Part shown: piece after piece, positions 40,601 to 48,812 of the stretch | Numbering within the stretch: position 1 is the first letter of the stretch | Layout: every line of letters starts with the position of its first letter | Origin: Owenia fusiformis | Taxonomy: Eukaryota; Annelida; Polychaeta; Sabellida; Oweniidae | NCBI GenBank assembly: GCA_903813345.2 | Contig: CAIIXF020000003.1 | Span: forward strand, 9,380,218 to 9,444,217 | Direction of reading: 5' to 3' | DNA: 64,000 nucleotides | Translations under genes and position numbers: made by a program | The notes under the pieces: generated by a model | What the model was told of the DNA's origin: nothing | What the model saw: only the letters and a program-made list of their open reading frames with translations | The model's database searches: none

Positions 40601-43600
40601 CATTTGTGAAATGGTGGGAATTATCTCAGAAAATCCATACAAAATAGGTGCAAATGCATTCGGACATCTCCCATCAAATAATACAACACTTTGGTCCTTT
40701 GAGTCCAGCCTTTATGGGAAAAGATCGAGATTCGTTGGTCGTGCTGGGTGCTCTAATGGAGAATACGAAAGCATAATTTGTCGCCGAAATCAAACAGGTA
40801 ACAAAAAGCCATGAATGAGCAACTATTGATACAGATGAATAAAAAGCTGTAACTATAAATACATACTACTGGTAAACCTAAGCTTAACTTGAAATATCTT
40901 ATTTCACAACACGTTTTTTTAGAAATAGCAACAGAAGTTCGCATTATTGGCACAAGTGGTCATACTGGCAAAGTGGAAATCAAGAACTATGGATATTGGG
41001 GAGGAGTGAGTCGAAGAACAGCTGAAAATCTTCACGAGGTTGTGTGCAGACAACTGGGCTTTGATCCCAAGAATGCTTTTAGAATGATCACTCCAGAAGA
41101 ATACAAAAGAAAAACTCCCGTATTCCCAAAAATATTTAATTGCACAGGTGAAGAATTTGATTAATAATCATTATTATATAGGAAACGCCTCTTTTACCAA
41201 AATGCGAACAATGCTTTTTTCATATCTCAACCAGGTCATTGAATACCATTAAAATTAAAACTTTTGTCCATAATTATCATTTGAACCTGTCCCTTGCCTC
41301 AACAAGAATTCATAATCCATTCATTTGGACTAATATTTTTATGACAGATTGGCCTATAATCCATGTGCTTTTAGGCGAAGAAGAGAGAATTGAAGATTGC
41401 TGGCAGAGCTCTTTAATGGTCTATTATAAAGGTGTTACTAGGGTTTACGATGGATATGACTTACACGTCACTTGTGATTTTCAATTACGATTGGTTGAAA
41501 GTGAGCCCGGCTCAAAAGTTGGTCGAGTGGAAGTTCTACACAATGGGAGATGGAATTCCATTTGCGGTAAATTTAATCCAAGAGGCGCAGTAGTAGTTTG
41601 TAAGAAACTGGGGTTGAATTGGAAATTTGCTCAACCGTTAGACAACATACCAAACTTGCCAAATATCACCCACTCGCTTGCCCTGAAATTCGTGAGCTGT
41701 AATCCAAATGTTGAGCAAGGTGAATGTTTACATTCATTTGGAAGATGCTTTTCTGGACATGCCAAACTTTTGGAAGCTGGAGTCTCATGTGGGAGTAAAC
41801 TATTTAGTGGTAAGCATTTCCATAACTGTAGTGTAACTGTAGTGTACTGAGTTAACTGAGCCATAAAGGCTAGCCACTACAGCTGAGACTGTAGTAGCGA
41901 CTTGTTATCGAATGTCATTACACCATCCCCCCCTAACTGATCGTAACTGATTCACAAGGACAATCCCACTTCTGACACCAATGTAACGACCCTTGGGCAC
42001 GCCCGTCGAGGAGCTGTAGTGTACCGAGCCAGATACTAGACTCGAAAGAGAATGTGCTAAAAGCTCTAAATCTGAGCCATAAAGGCTAGCCACTACAGCT
42101 GAGACTGTAGTAGAAACTTGTTGTCGAATGTCATTACACCATCCCCCCCTACCTGATTCACAAGGGCAATCCAACTTCTGACACCAATGTAACGACCCTT
42201 GGGCACGCCCGTCGGGGAGCTGTAGTGTACCGAGCCAGATACTAGACTCGAAATAGAATGTGCTAAATTCAATATACGAGAATCGAACCCAGGACCTTCC
42301 GCTCTCGAGTCAGACGCTCTACCCCTGAGCCATAAAGGCTAGCCACTACAGCTGAGACTGTAGTAGCGATTTGTTATCGAAGGTCATTACAATATATACT
42401 CCCATTACAATATCGTACCTCAATCCTTCTCACATGCACATGTTAAAATTAGGAGAATGTGACCTACTTTTAAAAATATTCATTTTCGTTTCTCGTACCT
42501 GATAATTACACAACTTTTTAACAAAAATATATCTAATTAATAAGAAACCATTTGAAAGAAAGAGATTTGGCAATTTTGAAGGATACTGTCAGACAAAGTG
42601 AGAAAGCCCATTGGGCAAAATATATTTATTTATTTTCTAAAGTACATAAAATGCAACTGAATTAGTGGTAGCATCATTCGTCGACATTATCATTTGCGTT
42701 ATCTCAAAGCTTGAGCGATGTTTATTCAGTATTATTACCACCTTGCCGGGCCAGTTCTAGGGGTTTTAGTGCTAGTTTAGAAGGCATTTATTTTTCGACC
42801 TGAGAAATGTGTGACGTCATAGTGGTGGTCCATATGGACCGGTCTAGAATATATTCTGGACCGGCAATTTTCCCAGGGAAATTAGATATCGTTCAATGCG
42901 TAAGATTTTCTTGCTGTTTCAGTCCTGGTCGTTAACGGTGGTAATAATACTAATAACGTCATTTCTGCGAGCAATATATTGCCCTTAGAAATGACGTTAT
43001 TGTACTATTACTTTTTCTCAAGATTTCTTGGATCCGGTTTGCCCCGGTTATTTAACAATCGTCAGAGAGGTGTTTAGGTACGCAACGAACGAAATGATTT
43101 CGAGGACGCTGATATGATAGGAATGATGTTCAATAAATATTTCAATGACTAATTTATATTTGAATAAAACAATGATTTATTTTTCCTCTAGATCCAAAGC
43201 CGGCTAATCAGATTCGAATAGAGTATCGTGGTACGTATGTCCAGCTCCAGGTACAAGGTAGTCTTGGTGAATGGTTCCCTGTTTGTGGCACCAACTGGAC
43301 AACAGAGACTTCGCAGGTTGTTTGCAAACAATTGGGATTTAAAGCTCATTATGGCTTCACTCTTAAACCATATGAAATATATGGGGACTACCAGAGGCAA
43401 ATCATAACTAATTTGAATTGCAATGGAAGTGAGAAAACGCTTGGGGATTGTTATTATACTAAGTGGACAGCACTTTACGGCCGTGCGAGTCCTTGGCATG
43501 AAACGCAAGCACTTGAATGTGGCTCAAATGGGATTCAGATATCTTGTGTTGATACATCAACGAGACCCCGATTAGTTGGAGGCCAGAGTAACAGCACTGG

Positions 43601-46600
43601 TCAACTTGAAATATGGTATAAGGACAAATGGAGGAAGGTTTGCCTTTTCAAAGGTTTAGCTATTGATGGAACAAGATATATTAAGGGAGTAAAAGAATTT
43701 AATACGAGAGCAGCTGAATCAGCGTGTTTTAGTCTGGGACACAAATATGGTAGAGTGGGAACATATGGTGCATTTAATAAAAAGACACATGCAGGCAAAC
43801 GTAAAAAAGGCATTTGGATTAGTTGTTCAGAATATGATGTAGTACAGACGTGTAAAATTATAACAAGATATTGTAGTAGTTTTCTCCTTGTTTCCTGCTT
43901 CAATGAAAAACCAAGTAAGAGCTAGGATTCAAAATTAGCCCCATTCTATTTTGTTCCCTCTGTTGAGAACAATTGTGCGCCCAACTCACTCAGTTTCCGA
44001 CATTTGGTTTAAGAACCTTTCAATTGCAAGCTACTCTTAATTCGCAAAAAACATAGCAATATCCTATGACAGGCCTTCTATACAGTGTACTTCCACTAAC
44101 GCGATCATCAGTTCCGACCTCGCGAACTACGTTCCTTCCACCCGAACCGCAGTTCTCAAAACGCGAATATCAATTCTTTAGTCGCGAACCACAAGTTCCT
44201 TTCTCCCGAATATATTTCTTCACTCGCGTACATACATAGTTCCCACATCGCGAACAACACAGCACCTTGACCTCCATGAAGTGTCGACCTAAGCAGAAGT
44301 CTAATATCAACGCACACGAAATATGTATTTAACCATATACACATTCCCACCTGTCAGAATTGGTTGATTTTGTTTCAGAATTGGTTGATTTTGTTTCAGA
44401 ATTGGTTGATTTTGTTTCAGAATTGGTTGATTTTGTTTCAGAATTGGTTGATTTTGTTTCAGAATTGGTTGATTTTGTTTCAGAATTGGTTGATTTTGTT
44501 TCAGAATTGGTTGATTTTGTTTCAGAATTGGTTGATTTTTGTTTCAGAATTGGTTGATTTTGTTTCAGAATTGGTTGATTTTGTTTCAGAATTGGTTGAT
44601 TTTGTTTCAGAATTGGTTGATTTTGTTTCAGAATTGGTTGATTTTGTTTCAGAATTGGTTGATTTTGTTTCAGAATTGGTTGATTTTGTTTCAGAATTGG
44701 TTGATTTTGTTGACTTCGAAATGTTCGGAGAAGAATCTCGCAACCCTAATCAGTACTATGACCTGGCATATGGCATTCTCGAAGTTGACGGCCATGAGGT
44801 CAAAAAAGATATTTATATTGATCTTGACGGCCATGAAGTCCAAGAAGCCATTGATATTGATCTCTACATTTGTGCCAGCAAGTTTGGTATAAAAGAAGCA
44901 AGGGTTGCTTGCCGTCAGCATGGTAAATATAAGATGGTAACATAGTCCATTTGTCACCCATATGCATCCTATAGTGAACCTATGAATTGTTAAGAACACG
45001 ATGTTTTTTTTATTAATTTATGAATCGTTTCCTGAAGAGATTTGGCTGGGTTGGATAAAAAGTAAGTTTAAATATTAAAATATAATTAAATATAATTGAG
45101 GGTTCCCTTAGTGATTTAATTTGGTTGCCGAAAATAACTTTAGGAGAAAATTATTTATGCACATTTTGGTGGCCATGATTGAAATATTGAATATCTTCCA
45201 TATCTTAAAAAGTAAGAATGATAGCACCACCATCGTTGTCTATGTTTTCAGGGTCAATAAATAATATTCGGTAATGTTAAAAGATACAATAACTTGTTAG
45301 ATATTGTGCAAATTAGGATATTTTATAATTGGGATTTCGCATTTATTCAAAATACATTTTGGTAATCAAGCTTGTAGTACAAGGGTATGTACTGACTGAT
45401 TGGTGGCTTCCTTAAATTCTTAGTAGTTTAATTGGGTTGACAAAATTACTTTGGGTGGAAACTATATATATGCAAATTAAGGCAGCTGTAATTATTGAAT
45501 CATACCATGAGAATGAAGAATGGTTGAATGAGACACTATGTTGATGTACTGTCATATAGGTTTTATACCATGTTTCCGCTATTCCACAGTTGATTTCAAA
45601 GTTTGAAAGTCTATCAAGCAAATTATTATGATCAATTGAGTGAAATGCTTTCAAAAAACACTTTTAAATAATGGTCACCTTCATTTGCACATATATATAT
45701 TTTTCCCCAAGGTTGCCTTTTGTCCAACCCAGCTAAATCACTTCATAAAACCCTTATGACAGTGAATACACATTCAAACATGACCGTGCTCTATTCGAAT
45801 TTCTCAACCAATCAGAATGCAGCATAGCCAATATAGAACGTTCTCTAATTAAGGAATAAATAATGATAGGCCATTCAATATGGTGAAATTCAGCACGAGT
45901 TGGACAGAATGTCGTACAAAGCACGAACCGAAGGTGGGTGCATTTGTACTGACATTCTGTCCAACTCGTGCTGAATTTCACCATATTGAATGGCCTATCA
46001 TTATTTATTCCGATTCAAACATATAAAAAATGAAAACATTGTTCAGAGAATTGGGGATTGGAGCTACATGAGATACACCAAACTCGAGCTCGCTGTTATT
46101 TTCGCCATTCACAGGTGTGACGTCACAATGCAAATACAATACGTAGATTCCCGGATGATTGGATAGAGCACGGTCGTGCATCTATGGAGAATTAGAGAAC
46201 GTTCTATATTGGCTATGCTGCATTCTGATTGGTTGAGAAATTCGAATAGAGCACGGTCATGTTTGAATTCTCCATAGATGCACGACCATGCTCTATTCAA
46301 TCTGCAATTTGCATTGTTTTGAGTGACGTCACATCTCAGCTGCACATCTGGGGCTCTGTCCGGGGATAGCTGTTCTTTTTTACTCCCTCCGTAACTACTG
46401 TAACTATTAAACTATGTTTGCATACACCGTATAAAATCTAAAACGGGGAGTAAAATAGAACAGCCCAAACAAATTCTAAAATTTTTCCGGTCGACTTCAG
46501 AATCTTGACAGCATGCGTATTCTTCCTTCATGCCCGTTCCACAGACTCGGCTTTTACTAATTTTTATGTTTGAATCGGAATAAATAATGATAGGCCATTC

Positions 46601-48812
46601 AATATGGTGAAATTCAGCACTCGTTGGACAGAATGTTAGTACAAATGCACTCACCTTCGGTTCGTGCTTTGTACAACATTCTGTCCAACTCGTGCTGAAT
46701 TTCACCATATTGAATGGCCTATCATTATTTATTCCTTAAATAAAACATCGTGTTTTTACAAATTCAAAGGTTCACAAAATGATACATCGACTAACAATGT
46801 TTTACCTTAACCGAAGATGGCCGAATATTTAAAGGTGCAACAACTAGTACAATAACGATCATCGACCAGTGTCAAAATATATCAAAGTTTGGATATTTCA
46901 TAACGATCATCGACCAGTGTCAAAATATATCAAAGTTTGGATATTTCATAACGATCATCGACCAGTGTCAAAATATATCAAAGTTTGGATATTTCATAAC
47001 GATCATCGACCAGTGTCAAAATATATCAAAGTTTGGATATTTCATAACGATCATCGACCAGTGTCAAAATATATCAAAGTTTGGATATTTCATAACGATC
47101 ATCGACCAGTGTCAAAATATATCAAAGTTTGGATATTTCATAACGATCATCGACCAGTGTCAAAATATATCAAAGTTTGGATATTTCATAACGATCATCG
47201 ACCAGTGTCAAAATATATCAAAGTTTGGATATTTCATAACGATCATCGACCAGTGTCAAAATATATCAAAGTTTGGATATTTCATAACGATCATCGACCA
47301 GTGTCAAAATATATCTAAGTTTGGATATTTCATGAAGACTAACATATATTTTCATTATCTGCAAAGAAACCCCCTGGATGAACATTATTTCAGCTGATAT
47401 TCCTTTTGAAACATGGTGGATCTTAAAAATCTGTAAGTGGGATTCCCTCTATAGAAGCTTTGAACTGAATTTACATTTCTCAATGCTTAAATTGATAGTT
47501 TATCCATATATTTTAAGAAAATAGGTGTGTCAAAGAAGATGTTAAGACAAATGTTGACCTGATAGCTTAAAAAAATAAAAATTTTCGAAATTTCTCTCTA
47601 CAGTCCTCGTTGCCCCTTTAACACTAACCCTTCAAAGAATATGATTGGTTCCTCGAAGCACCTTCGGCCATCTTCGTGATCAATTTTCAATTTTCCGAAT
47701 AAGTACGAGGGATGGGGTTTCCGTATTACAGGTATACACCAGTTAAGAATAAAATGTCTATTGCACGTTCACGTTGTTCACGTTCAAGTTATCCCAAATA
47801 CGTGTAACTGATTCTCTATGATATACATGTAGCTTAAATTACTCGTTTTATGATCGCAGACATCATGACAATATTGGACCAATAAGTCCAAAACTCAAAT
47901 TGCTTTATTTTGATACATAGATAATGGGGCCATGTGATCTAGGATTGGCTTTGGGTGGGTGCGGGGGGTTATGAAATACCCTGTATAGTGTAGTTAAATT
48001 GATTCAGATCGGAATATTCAAGAATTATTCCAAGGCATATCAGTTATCAATCCCTGCTTCCAAAAAGTCTCAGAAATTTTGAAGAAGGTTTGAATACAAG
48101 GATAGTTCAATAAATATTAATCTCTTATTGATTGATAATAATTAGCATTTCTATAAATATAAATTGAACAATTCTCGTACGTTTTTCCTTATTTTTCCAA
48201 GGTTTTGATCCAAGGAATGCTGCGGTTGACACCTTCTCCCATTACAGATGCTTTCAATTTCCTTATACATATGGCGGCCGGTTTATCGATTTCGTAATGA
48301 GTGATGTCGTCTGCAATGGTGACGAATACAATCTCGCTGACTGCTCGTTTAACCACGGTGACAACGTCTCGTGTCCTACTGAGAGAAGGGCAAGTGTAAT
48401 ATGTGAAAAAGTCCCTGTGCGACTTCAAATAGACCCAAATCAAAGAGGGCAAAATTCAGGACAAGTTCAGATCTTTGTTGATACTGAGTGGAGAAAGATA
48501 TGTTTCTCTACATGGAATGTTAAAGGTGCTCAAGTTGTTTGTGAACAACTCGGACTAGCACATGGAAACGTATCAATATATAAAGGAAACGTTTCAAGAT
48601 ATGAAAATCATAAAGATTCTTGGGACCAGGCTTATTGGGAGATGATTGATGATGTACGATGTACTGGTAATGAGAGACACATTGGCCAATGCAACTTCAA
48701 TTACAAAAATAATGATTTCTACAAAGATTCATGGTGCTTTAGTGAATGGCAACGAAAGACCTATTGGAAAAGATGCAGCGATGGTAACGTAGCTGGGGTA
48801 ATATGTGGCTAA
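26812..48812 (+). CDS. Multi-domain SRCR protein, copy B (open throughout)
   Basis: Proposed exons: 26812-26875 (signal peptide [20 protein letters not shown]), 38589-38783, 39653-39774, 40425-40797, 40923-41147, 41375-41809, 43192-43914, 44695-44922 and 48202-48812. All junctions are GT-AG and in phase, predicting about 991 residues and eight SRCR-like domains (approx. residues 30-138, 139-248, 254-360, 362-466, 476-590, 591-708, 740-850, 851-991), several lacking canonical cysteines. Typical blocks are [43 protein letters not shown] and [14 protein letters not shown]. It ends ..NVAGVICG-stop with AATAAA at 48872. Such proteins are secreted or surface receptors for microbes or glycans. Exon 1 is linked by homology (same 55-nt MM-to-donor length and phase as copy A), not by contiguity; its intron would be 11.7 kb. 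The start of exon 8 lies in a minisatellite and could be any of several acceptors. Confidence 0.82.
27125..27530. repeat. Left arm of outer inverted repeat (pairs with 38030-38460)
   Basis: TAGAATAATATTTGAGG with a G-run, the segment CATAATTTATAGAAATAAAA and GACCCCTACCTTAGAAATAC all recur reversed at 38030-38460 (TCAAATATTCTAATGGGG, TTTTATTTCTATAAATTATG, GTATTTCTAGGGTAGGGGTC). The two arms bracket 11 kb and are more diverged than the inner 1.33-kb arms, so they are older. Confidence 0.75.
27815..27960. repeat. Small foldback with AATATGATATT arms
   Basis: Several short reverse-complement blocks (AATATGATATTGG, GATAATATCATATT, CTAATATGATATTT, AATATCATATTATCC) and ATTTTATTCTGAGGGATTCC versus GGAATAAAATTCATATT make this a self-complementary stretch. 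No gene. Confidence 0.5.
28500..29799. repeat. Diverged satellite of about 150-250 bp units with poly-C tracts, plus CA microsatellite
   Basis: The segment repeats a module of the form CTTCCAAGGAAAATTCTAA..ATGAC..poly-C..TTATCCATT..CACTTATTCCA..AGTATTTCT. Poly-C runs are near 28766, 28912, 29468 and 29660. A (CA)n microsatellite interrupts it at 28571-28648. The satellite resumes in the same orientation at 37732-37850, on the other side of the 7.9-kb insert. Confidence 0.65.
31423..31650. mobile_element. Truncated TTAA-type MITE
   Basis: Begins TTAA-AGGGGCAACAAGGCCTG and follows the 9005-9359 element (AAAATGTATGGATAAAC, AAGCTTCTATAAAGGGAGTC) for about 200 bp, then breaks off near AGAATATCAGCAGCTTA. 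The right terminus and the 48-bp unit are missing. Confidence 0.65.
31700..32835. repeat. Dispersed repeat (second copy) split by an insertion
   Basis: 31700-31977 and 32770-32835 together match the uninterrupted copy at 15745-16100. A CATCATCAT expansion (31870-31890) is specific to this copy. The break is filled by the TATTA-flanked element at 31978-32769. Confidence 0.78.
31978..32769. mobile_element. 792-bp inverted-repeat element with TATTA target duplication
   Basis: GAGAATTTTCGTTATA at the left is mirrored by TATAACGAAAATTCTC at the right, and the arms go on for about 50 bp (ACTTATACGTATACTTATA). TATTA flanks both ends (31973-31977; 32770-32774), and the empty site is preserved at 16.03 kb. 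No transposase. The short plus-strand frame at 32620-32883 crosses the right end and is not a gene. Confidence 0.85.
33260..33475. repeat. Dispersed repeat, inverted copy at 49030-49230
   Basis: GGGAACGTTCTACCATACCC, CGCTATCTGACCCGAA-like and GTTACTACCT-type blocks recur as the reverse complement at 49030-49230 (GGGTCAGATAGCATAGCGGG, TATAGTGGAAAGTTCCCTT). The copies are diverged (estimated by eye). Confidence 0.6.
33808..33911. repeat. Second copy of the CACATTTGCT foldback family
   Basis: ATCACATTTGCTGCGAGTAT at the left pairs with CGGAGCAAATGTGACC at the right, with CGGCCGGGCGCC as in the copy at 14585-14720. The interval 33912-34348 holds nothing else recognised apart from a piece (34306-34348) that matches 22930-22985 reversed. 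Confidence 0.65.
34349..36338. mobile_element. 2.0-kb inverted-repeat element with CCACTCAGTAAAA ends
   Basis: CCACTCAGTAAAATTACGAT and TTTCCTGACACGTTCGGGC at the left mirror GCCCAAACGTGTCAGGAA and ATCGTATTTTTACTGAGTGG at the right. Further inward, GATACGACGTCAGATAC (34783) pairs with GTATCTGACGTCGTATC (36109). The interior is AT-rich and shows no long frame. Related inner sequence (GTTACGCC..GTATCTGACG) occurs near 50.24 kb. Confidence 0.65.
36640..36740 (+). ncRNA. tRNA-like (SINE-type) sequence in the right arm of the 7.9-kb element
   Basis: TGGTCTAATGGTTAGC resembles a tRNA D-arm/A box, followed by a potential CCTGG..CTAGG anticodon-type stem, but the B box (TTGATCGAGACCC) is degenerate and no acceptor stem closes. 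A mirror copy lies at 30780-30880 on the minus strand in the left arm. TATAAATATATAATAC lies just upstream at 36630. This is probably a tRNA-derived SINE remnant, not a functional tRNA. Confidence 0.3.
38030..38460. repeat. Right arm of outer inverted repeat (pairs with 27125-27530)
   Basis: Reverse complement of the left arm with indels. It ends just 130 bp before exon 2 of SRCR copy B, so the element lies in that gene's intron 1. Confidence 0.72.
39906..40110. repeat. 15-bp minisatellite in intron 3 of SRCR copy B
   Basis: About 13 units of ATGAGTGATATGCAC with variants at the last three bases (CAC, CAT, GCG) and two irregular units (ATTTGTAC, ATATTGAC). All three minus-strand frames are open, which explains the spurious proteins rich in CAYHS. 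Copy A intron 3 lacks it. Confidence 0.9.
41826..42391 (-). mobile_element. TRIM-like miniature LTR retrotransposon, tandem LTR-leader-LTR-leader-LTR
   Basis: Read on the minus strand, an LTR (42391-42188, TGTAATGACC...CGTTACA) is followed by a primer-binding site TGGTGTCAGAAGTTGGATTG (42186-42167), a short leader, the polypurine run GGTAGGGGGGGATGG, then a second LTR (42138-41982), a second primer site TGGTGTCAGAAGTGGGATTG (41980-41961), a second leader ending GGGGGGGATGG, and a third, deleted LTR (41922-about 41826). The primer sites fit the 3' end plus CCA of tRNA-Leu with one mismatch or two. Internal regions are only about 50-60 bp with no coding, the definition of a TRIM. The first LTR carries a tRNA-like A box and B box. 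It lies in intron 6 of SRCR copy B. Confidence 0.78.
42270..42342 (-). ncRNA. tRNA-like RNA polymerase III promoter inside the TRIM LTR
   Basis: On the minus strand, A box TGGCTCAGGGG (42332-42322) followed by GTAGAGC, a possible anticodon loop CTCGAGA, and B box GGTTCGATTCT (42289-42279) occur at tRNA spacing. The acceptor and T stems pair poorly, so it is not a functional tRNA gene. The middle LTR has lost most of it by an internal deletion. Confidence 0.6.
44355..44712 (+). repeat. 21-bp minisatellite, 17 units, spanning the exon 8 acceptor of SRCR copy B
   Basis: The unit is CAGAATTGGTTG followed by ATTTTGTTT; 16 units are 21 bp and one (near 44540) has an extra T. Each unit has a T-rich tract ending in TTTCAG, i.e. 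a usable 3' splice site. Downstream of the 22-bp unit the array is in frame with exon 8 and would encode SELVDFV heptads. Copy A has only about two diverged units at the same place (17434-17490). Confidence 0.9.
44943..45772. repeat. Diverged element with TAGTCCATTTGTCACCC end
   Basis: The left end and the flanking AGTGAACCTATGAATTGTTA match the MITE at 61666-62046; the right part (TTTGTCCAACCCAGCTAAATC near 45717) matches that element's right half. The inner portion here is longer and contains a reverse-transcriptase remnant. It fills part of intron 8 of SRCR copy B. Confidence 0.6.
45412..45654 (-). pseudogene. Reverse transcriptase fragment (LINE type)
   Basis: The minus-strand frame begins [20 protein letters not shown] and goes on [20 protein letters not shown], matching the (S)KAFDTIDHxxLLxKLxxxGIxGxxxxWFxSYLxxRxQxV region of non-LTR reverse transcriptases. 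No further motif is present downstream. Confidence 0.72.
45773..46268. repeat. Inverted-repeat element with embedded 159-bp palindrome
   Basis: ATTCAAACATGACCGTGCTC..AGAACGTTCTCTAATT (45773-45852) is mirrored at 46188-46268. Between them lies a 159-bp palindrome (45853-46011) in the reverse orientation to the other two copies. It abuts the second element at 46250. Confidence 0.75.
46250..46735. repeat. Dispersed element, second copy of 21690-22233
   Basis: Nearly identical to the element in intron 3 of copy A, from CTCCATAGATGCACGACCAT to the terminal 159-bp palindrome (46577-46735). It is in intron 8 of copy B, so this is a separate insertion, not part of the gene duplication. Confidence 0.8.
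46833..47617. mobile_element. TTAA-flanked MITE with internal tandem expansion
   Basis: TTAA (46829-46832) precedes AGGTGCAACAA and GTTGCCCCT is followed by TTAA (47618-47621). It is the reverse-oriented relative of 9005-9359; its right part (GTGGGATTCCCTCTATAGAA, TTTATCCATATATTTTAAG) matches that element. The difference in size is due to the internal array. Confidence 0.8.
46852..47331 (+). repeat. Ten exact-length 48-bp tandem repeats
   Basis: The array is 480 bp, exactly ten units of 48 bp (ATAACGATCATCGACCAGTG .. TTTGGATATTTC), identical by eye except one A-to-T change in the last unit. Because 48 is a multiple of 3 the plus strand stays open, giving a 16-residue repeat ([16 protein letters not shown]). 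I regard this as a non-coding array inside a MITE. Confidence 0.92.

Noticed and set aside
41347-41374. Earlier acceptor for SRCR exon 6 in copy B (ATGACAG), adding about 9 residues
   Set aside because: Copy A has ATGACCG at this place, and the shared downstream CTTTTAG acceptor gives the expected FNC-TG-EEE SRCR sequence in both copies.
42270-42342. Functional tRNA gene
   Set aside because: The acceptor and T stems do not pair properly, and the sequence lies within an LTR-type repeat.
44360-44743. Several long frames on both strands in the 21-bp array
   Set aside because: They are by-products of the tandem repeat; only the part after 44694 can be tied to an SRCR exon.
46869-47318. 149-residue protein of 16-residue repeats
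   Set aside because: It is open only because the unit is 48 bp; there is no start context, stop-to-stop conservation or splice link.
46852-47331. Regular repeats resembling a CRISPR array
   Set aside because: Repeats are directly adjacent with no unique spacers, and the context is an animal intron within a MITE.
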